A DNA stretch of 64,000 nt, taken from the NCBI RefSeq assembly GCF_004664715.2, contig NC_051063.1, positions 112,578,829 to 112,642,828 on the forward strand, in the 5' to 3' direction. Positions 60,064 through 64,000 of this stretch are shown piece after piece. Both the position numbers and the translations under genes were made by a program. The stretch comes from Peromyscus leucopus (taxonomy: Eukaryota > Chordata > Mammalia > Rodentia > Cricetidae). The notes below the pieces were generated by a model. The model worked only from the letters and a program-made list of their open reading frames with translations. It had not been told where the DNA came from and did not search any database. Each line of letters opens with the position of its first letter. The first letter of the stretch is position 1.

Positions 60064-60220
60064 TTTTTTTTATTTGGTTTTTTGAGACAGGGTTTCTCTG
60101 TGTAGCTTTGTACCTTTCCTGGAACTTGCTTTGGAGACCAGGCTGGCCTCGAACTCACAGAGATCCGCCTGCCTCTGCCTCCTGAGTGCTGGGATTAAAG
60201 GTGTGCGCCACTACCACACG
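60064..60220 (-). repeat. Young cricetid-type B1 with 15-bp target-site duplication
   Basis: TTTTTTGAGACAGGGTTTCT, CTGTGTAGCTTTGTACCTTT, CCTGGAACTTGCTTTGGAGA, TGGCCTCGAACTCACAGAGA, GTGCTGGGATTAAAGGTGTG. Flanks GCTGATTTGACTCAT (60049-60063) and GCTGATTTTACTCAT (60221-60235) differ by one base. It lies in the same orientation as Dlg2. Confidence 0.96.
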
Positions 60221-60281
60221 GCTGATTTTACTCATCATAAGCTGAAAGGGTCTGCAGACCTTTTTACCTAAGTAGATCCCT

Positions 60282-60477
60282 TTAGACATAGATAACTGCA
60301 ACTAATAAAACATCTTCACACATATACTGAGGATAAGACACCACTATGGGCTGAAAGGCAGTGATACCCACAGCTTGGCCTAAGTGTTCATAACTGGAAG
60401 GTACACAGTTCAAGGACAGGACTTCCATCTTCTGTGACACTCCCCATCCAACTTCTAAATTTAGCAAAGGCATAGAC
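60282..60477. other. Intronic sequence under the window's longest ORF (144 aa, 60282-60716 minus)
   Basis: The 144-aa minus-strand frame runs across an old B1-like copy at its start half, has no recognisable motif and lacks convincing splice framing. Called non-coding. Confidence 0.55.
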
Positions 60478-60592
60478 ATAGCGCTACATGCCTGTAACAC
60501 CAGTACTTGCAGGAGACTGAGGCAGGAGCTGATCAAGAGTTCAAGGATATCCTGGGCTACAAAGCTAGAATTTGTCTTCCAAATAAATGAGA
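60478..60592 (+). repeat. Old B1-like SINE
   Basis: ATAGCGCTACATGCCTGTAA, AGACTGAGGCAGGAGCTGAT, CAAGAGTTCAAGGATATCCT and GGGCTACAAAGCTAG. Confidence 0.65.
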
Positions 60593-61574
60593 AGGGAAAG
60601 AAAAGAACAGACAAAATGCTCCAATTCCAGTCCTGTTTGCCTTGTCCTGTTTGTCTGTGATCAATAATTTTCCAGGTCCAAACATACAATGGGACTAGCC
60701 CAGGCACACTGACCATACTGACAACCTGTTGATTTCCTTAGCACACATGCATTTGATAATAAAAGATACATGTGTTTATAGGCATATGTCAAGACAATGA
60801 AATAAACAAAAATAGGAATAAAGGAGATTTTAAGAAAAAAATAGTTAACATACGTTTTCATGTTTTGCCTTTAGTGGTGTTTAGATAACCTTTTCTTGGC
60901 GCGTCCAATGAGTTTTGAAGGGCGTTTTCCATTCATTTGCCCTTTGAAATTGAATTATTGTCATTTAAAGGTGATCTGAAAGTGCTGTCTTACCCACACT
61001 TATTAGAGCTGTCTAAGGATATGACATTCAGACTGACGTGTGCTGCTGCAGGGTGCTGGCTTGATGTTAATGTATTTTCTGATTCCCTTGGAAGCAATTC
61101 CATTTCCATTTCCATCTAACCAGATTTTTAGACTGCACTTTAGTTGCCTGGTCTTTAGCATCTGTCTGAAAATGTGGTCTCCATGTGATCTCCTCAAATT
61201 CCTGTTACCTGAGCACAAAGGTCTTGGCACAGGAATTGGTCCAAAAATGCACCGCTTTGTTTAAGAATCTTAGGACCCATGTGGGAAAAATTCATTGTCT
61301 TATTTTCGGAGATAATTAACCTCCTTCTAATTGGACCAAGGTCTGCTACTAGACATGTAGAGAAATAAAAGGAGGAAGAAAGGAAAGTCCAGGCCCTTCC
61401 CTGTCTACTGAACATTTCAGAATCTCCCGGGGAAATAAAGTGGAGAGATAGAATGGACCAGGGTCTCTCTCCTTTGGTAGGGTGTGTGCCTTGTGTGCTC
61501 CAACCACCTTGTTTCAATATCTACCGCTGAATACAAGCAGGCACTGTGCCCAATACTTGTATCAGTGTATGAGG

Positions 61575-61678
61575 CATTGAGACAAGACAAACACAAGTTC
61601 AAGGTTATCTTTAGCTACATAATGAGACTGAAGCCAGTCTGAGTTATGTAAACTCTATCTCAAACAAATCAGCCAACC
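61575..61678 (+). repeat. B1-like 3' fragment, degraded
   Basis: ACACAAGTTCAAGGTTATCT, GCTACATAATGAGACTGAAG and AACTCTATCTCAAACAAAT: worn 3' half of a B1. The sequence from 60593 to here has no assigned content. Confidence 0.45.
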
Positions 61679-61936
61679 AATACACAAAACAAAAACAAAT
61701 CAGAATGATGGCTTTCAAGCTGATAATCAAGGATGAAAAAAACTGATGTGAGTAGCAATGGCCATGTCTGTCATAGTAGTAGGCATTGAAGCGCGGATGG
61801 CGTTAGGTGAAGCAAAATAGAATGGAGAGCCTTCAAATTCCTATTATTTTTCTCTATTTCTCAGAAATATTTTTTCATATGAAAAACTTTAAAAACCTAT
61901 TTATGGGCTCCATAACATATCTTGCTGCTTCACATC

Positions 61937-61986
61937 TCCATTTATTTATTCATTCATTTATTTATTTGTTTGCTTGCTTGCTTATT
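61937..61986. repeat. (ATTT)n/(GCTT)n short arrays
   Basis: TTTATTTATTCATTCATTTA followed by GTTTGCTTGCTTGCTTA: tetranucleotide slippage. From here to 63210 nothing is assigned. Confidence 0.85.
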
Positions 61987-63210
61987 GTAGGCTGCTTCTT
62001 GTACCTGAGGTCTCTTTTGTTCTTTAAAATTCTGTGGAGTTGCCCCTGGCCTTACTAAACAAAAGTCATTACACTCCCAGGATTATCCTTATACTTTGTT
62101 AACTCTAAAATAATTGTGCTCATACCCATTGGATATCATGTAAATTACAATAAAGTAGAGCTAAAACAACATGAATATGCACTTATCACTCTTTCAGACT
62201 GTGAGTTTGTAAAGTCCATGACCCAGTTTCATTCAGCACCTAATCCCTTGTTTCTGTGAAAAATTAGAAGACAAAATTTGTTTGATGAGTTTAGTAGACT
62301 TCTTTATTTCATGGCCAAGGATGCACCAACAACGTGCATGATTACAACATTTTCCCAACCCTAAACTTGTATTAATCACTTCATTCACTGAATGCCTACT
62401 CTACGCTAATTGGGTTAGGTCTTGCAAGATAGTGATATGTAAACAGGCATGCTCCATTATCCCACAAGCCCCTTCTCTTTACCCAACTCACCCAAGTTAC
62501 TCATGTTTGCTAACTTACCGCAGAATAATATGCTTGCTATTAGCAACAAAATTTCAATTCAAAGGACCACAAGTGAATAAAACTGGAACTGGTTATTCTT
62601 TAACCAGAAAACCTATAAGGAAACACTTTATGCCATGATGTCCTTGTATATTCTATACTTATTTTTATATACATGGTCATTTGCTACACCATACAATTAG
62701 GACTCATAAAAGAAGCAATCTGCTCATAAGCAGAATGGTTCCATGGCCCTTCAAACTTAGATTCTACTTAATGAAAAACAATATTATGCCTAATATTATG
62801 CCTTACATTTTTCAAGTTGAAGAATTTTTGCATTGGCTTCTTCTGTATGAATTTTTTCTATCTCAATATAGGTGGATGCCCTCCAACTATATCTATAACC
62901 TAAACAGGAAAGGGATAGATAACCTTCCAATGCTGAAAATATAGGAACAAAACAATTAATACCAAAGTCAGTAGCTGTCACAGAATCCATTGCCACAAAT
63001 GGTGCTAAGTACAAAGAAGTGAATATTCTTTGAATAACTGAATGTTGAATGCAGAGATACTTGCAAATATGGACTTGATTACAGCAAACTGGTGGAACAC
63101 GTATGGCTTAGCAGGGAAAGAGAACTGAAAACCAAGTCTTGGTCCAAATGGTGAAAATAACTTCATCTACTTGATTAAGAAACAAACAAAACCAACCAGT
63201 AAGAACTTAA

Positions 63211-63273
63211 AGGCCTTTAACCCTAGCCCAAAAGAGGCAGAGGCAGGGGAGTTTCTGTGAGTTCAAGGCCAGC
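63211..63273 (+). repeat. B1 SINE, 5' half (split by LTR)
   Basis: AGGCCTTTAACCCTAGCCC, GAGGCAGAGGCAGGGGAGTT and GTGAGTTCAAGGCCAGC stop where the LTR begins; the 3' half resumes after it. Confidence 0.8.
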
Positions 63274-63279
63274 ATTATG

Positions 63280-63777
63280 TGTGGTGATATATTTGTAATC
63301 TTAGAAATAAAGCTTGCCTGAAGATCAGAGGACAGAGCCAGCCACAAGAGTTAGCCACAGAGGTCAGGCAGAGGTATAACACACCTTTAATCCTAATACT
63401 TGGGAGGCAGAGATCCATCCCGATCTCTATAAATTCAAGGCCACACTGGGCTACACAAGATTAATCCAGTTTAAAAAAAGAAATAGAGCCAGGCAGTGGT
63501 GGTACACACCTTTAATTCCAGCACTTGGGATCACACACTTTTTATCCCAGCACTAGGAAGGCTGAAACAGGAAATGATATGGCTGGGCAGGAAAAGGAAT
63601 ATAAGGTGGAAGAGGACAGGAATTCACTGTCTTACAGAATCTCTGTCAGACTGAGGAGTTGGTGAGGTAAGAGGTGGTAGCTGTGGCTGGCTTGCTCTGC
63701 TTCTCTGATCTTTCAGCTTTCACCTAGAGATCTGGCTCCAGGTTTTTATTATAAGACCATTTAGGATTTGTGCAACA
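63280..63777 (+). mobile_element. Solo LTR (498 bp) inserted in a B1, same type as 21625
   Basis: Starts TGTGGTGATAT and ends TTTGTGCAACA. Preceded by ATTATG (63274-63279) and followed by ATTATA (63778-63783): a 6-bp duplication with one change. It carries AGAAATAAAGCTTGCCTGAA near its start and two B1-like blocks (ACACCTTTAATCCTAATACT at 63381; ACACACCTTTAATTCCAGCA at 63504). The TG start, 6-bp duplication and embedded B1 plan match the element at 21.6 kb, although the bodies differ. No retroviral genes adjoin. Confidence 0.75.
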
Positions 63778-63783
63778 ATTATA

Positions 63784-63844
63784 TATATATTGAGTTCTAG
63801 GACAATCGGGGCTACATGAAGAGACAGTCTAAAACAAACAAACA
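63784..63844 (+). repeat. B1 SINE, 3' half (split by LTR)
   Basis: TGAGTTCTAGGACAATCGGG, GCTACATGAAGAGACAGTCT and AAAACAAACAAAC complete the B1 begun at 63211. Confidence 0.8.
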
Positions 63845-63855
63845 CCCCCCCCCCC
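63845..63855. repeat. C11 homopolymer
   Basis: Eleven C directly after the B1 tail. Confidence 0.95.
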
Positions 63856-64000
63856 AAGAGGCTAGCAACACAAACCCTCCCAAACAACAATAATAATAAC
63901 AACACCCTGAAAAAAAATAATCTTACAGCTCTACTGTATATTCTTTGTTTTCTTTCTTTTCAGGGCCATGATGTGTACTTTGATGGGTGTGGTCAACCCA

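Noticed and set aside
60282..60716. Longest ORF in the window (144 aa, minus strand) as a gene
   Set aside because: Overlaps an old B1 copy, shows no motif, no credible splice or promoter context. Length is within chance for 64 kb of DNA.

Overview
This window is mammalian nuclear DNA from a rodent, most likely a cricetid (hamster, vole or deer-mouse group). It is packed with B1, B2/B3, B4 and ID SINEs and with long CA, CT and tetranucleotide microsatellites. Several B1 copies carry the insertion typical of cricetid B1s as I recall them (for example AAAGGCTCCAAAGCT near 22750, and its reverse complement near 60105). Two long-terminal-repeat elements with embedded B1-like blocks also look cricetid. 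Nothing prokaryotic is present: no operons, no CRISPR array, no long ORFs.

The only protein-coding sequence I can defend is one 115-bp exon on the minus strand (24636-24750), with good splice signals on both sides. It encodes the linker between PDZ3 and SH3, and the first residues of SH3, of a DLG-family MAGUK scaffold. The residue pattern best fits Dlg2 (PSD-93/chapsyn-110). The rest of the window therefore reads as two very large Dlg2 introns: about 39 kb or more upstream of the exon (24751-64000) and about 24.6 kb or more downstream (1-24635). That fits the enormous size known for this gene. No second Dlg2 exon was recognised.

Region by region: 1-10 kb has B1/B4/B3/ID copies, TA, CA and GT tracts and a weak unexplained direct repeat (6818/7340). 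9-18 kb holds three rodent mid-repetitive elements plus B1/B3/B4 copies. 21.6-23.2 kb has a solo LTR with a 6-bp target-site duplication (TSD), a B1 with a GGC-repeat expansion, and a roughly 247-bp CTAT/CCAT array. 24.6-24.75 kb is the exon, with long CA and CT tracts (gene-sense) 0.4-0.9 kb upstream of it. 26.7-33 kb is repeat-poor. 41.4-42.4 kb is a three-level nest: B2 in an LTR in an ancient repeat. 46.5-50.2 kb and 53.3-57.1 kb are repeat-poor. 50.98-51.2 kb is a long purine tract. 63.2-63.85 kb is a B1 split by a second LTR of the same type as the one at 21.6 kb. I found no convincing new biological system; the points worth a second look are repeat biology and possible splicing regulation around the exon.
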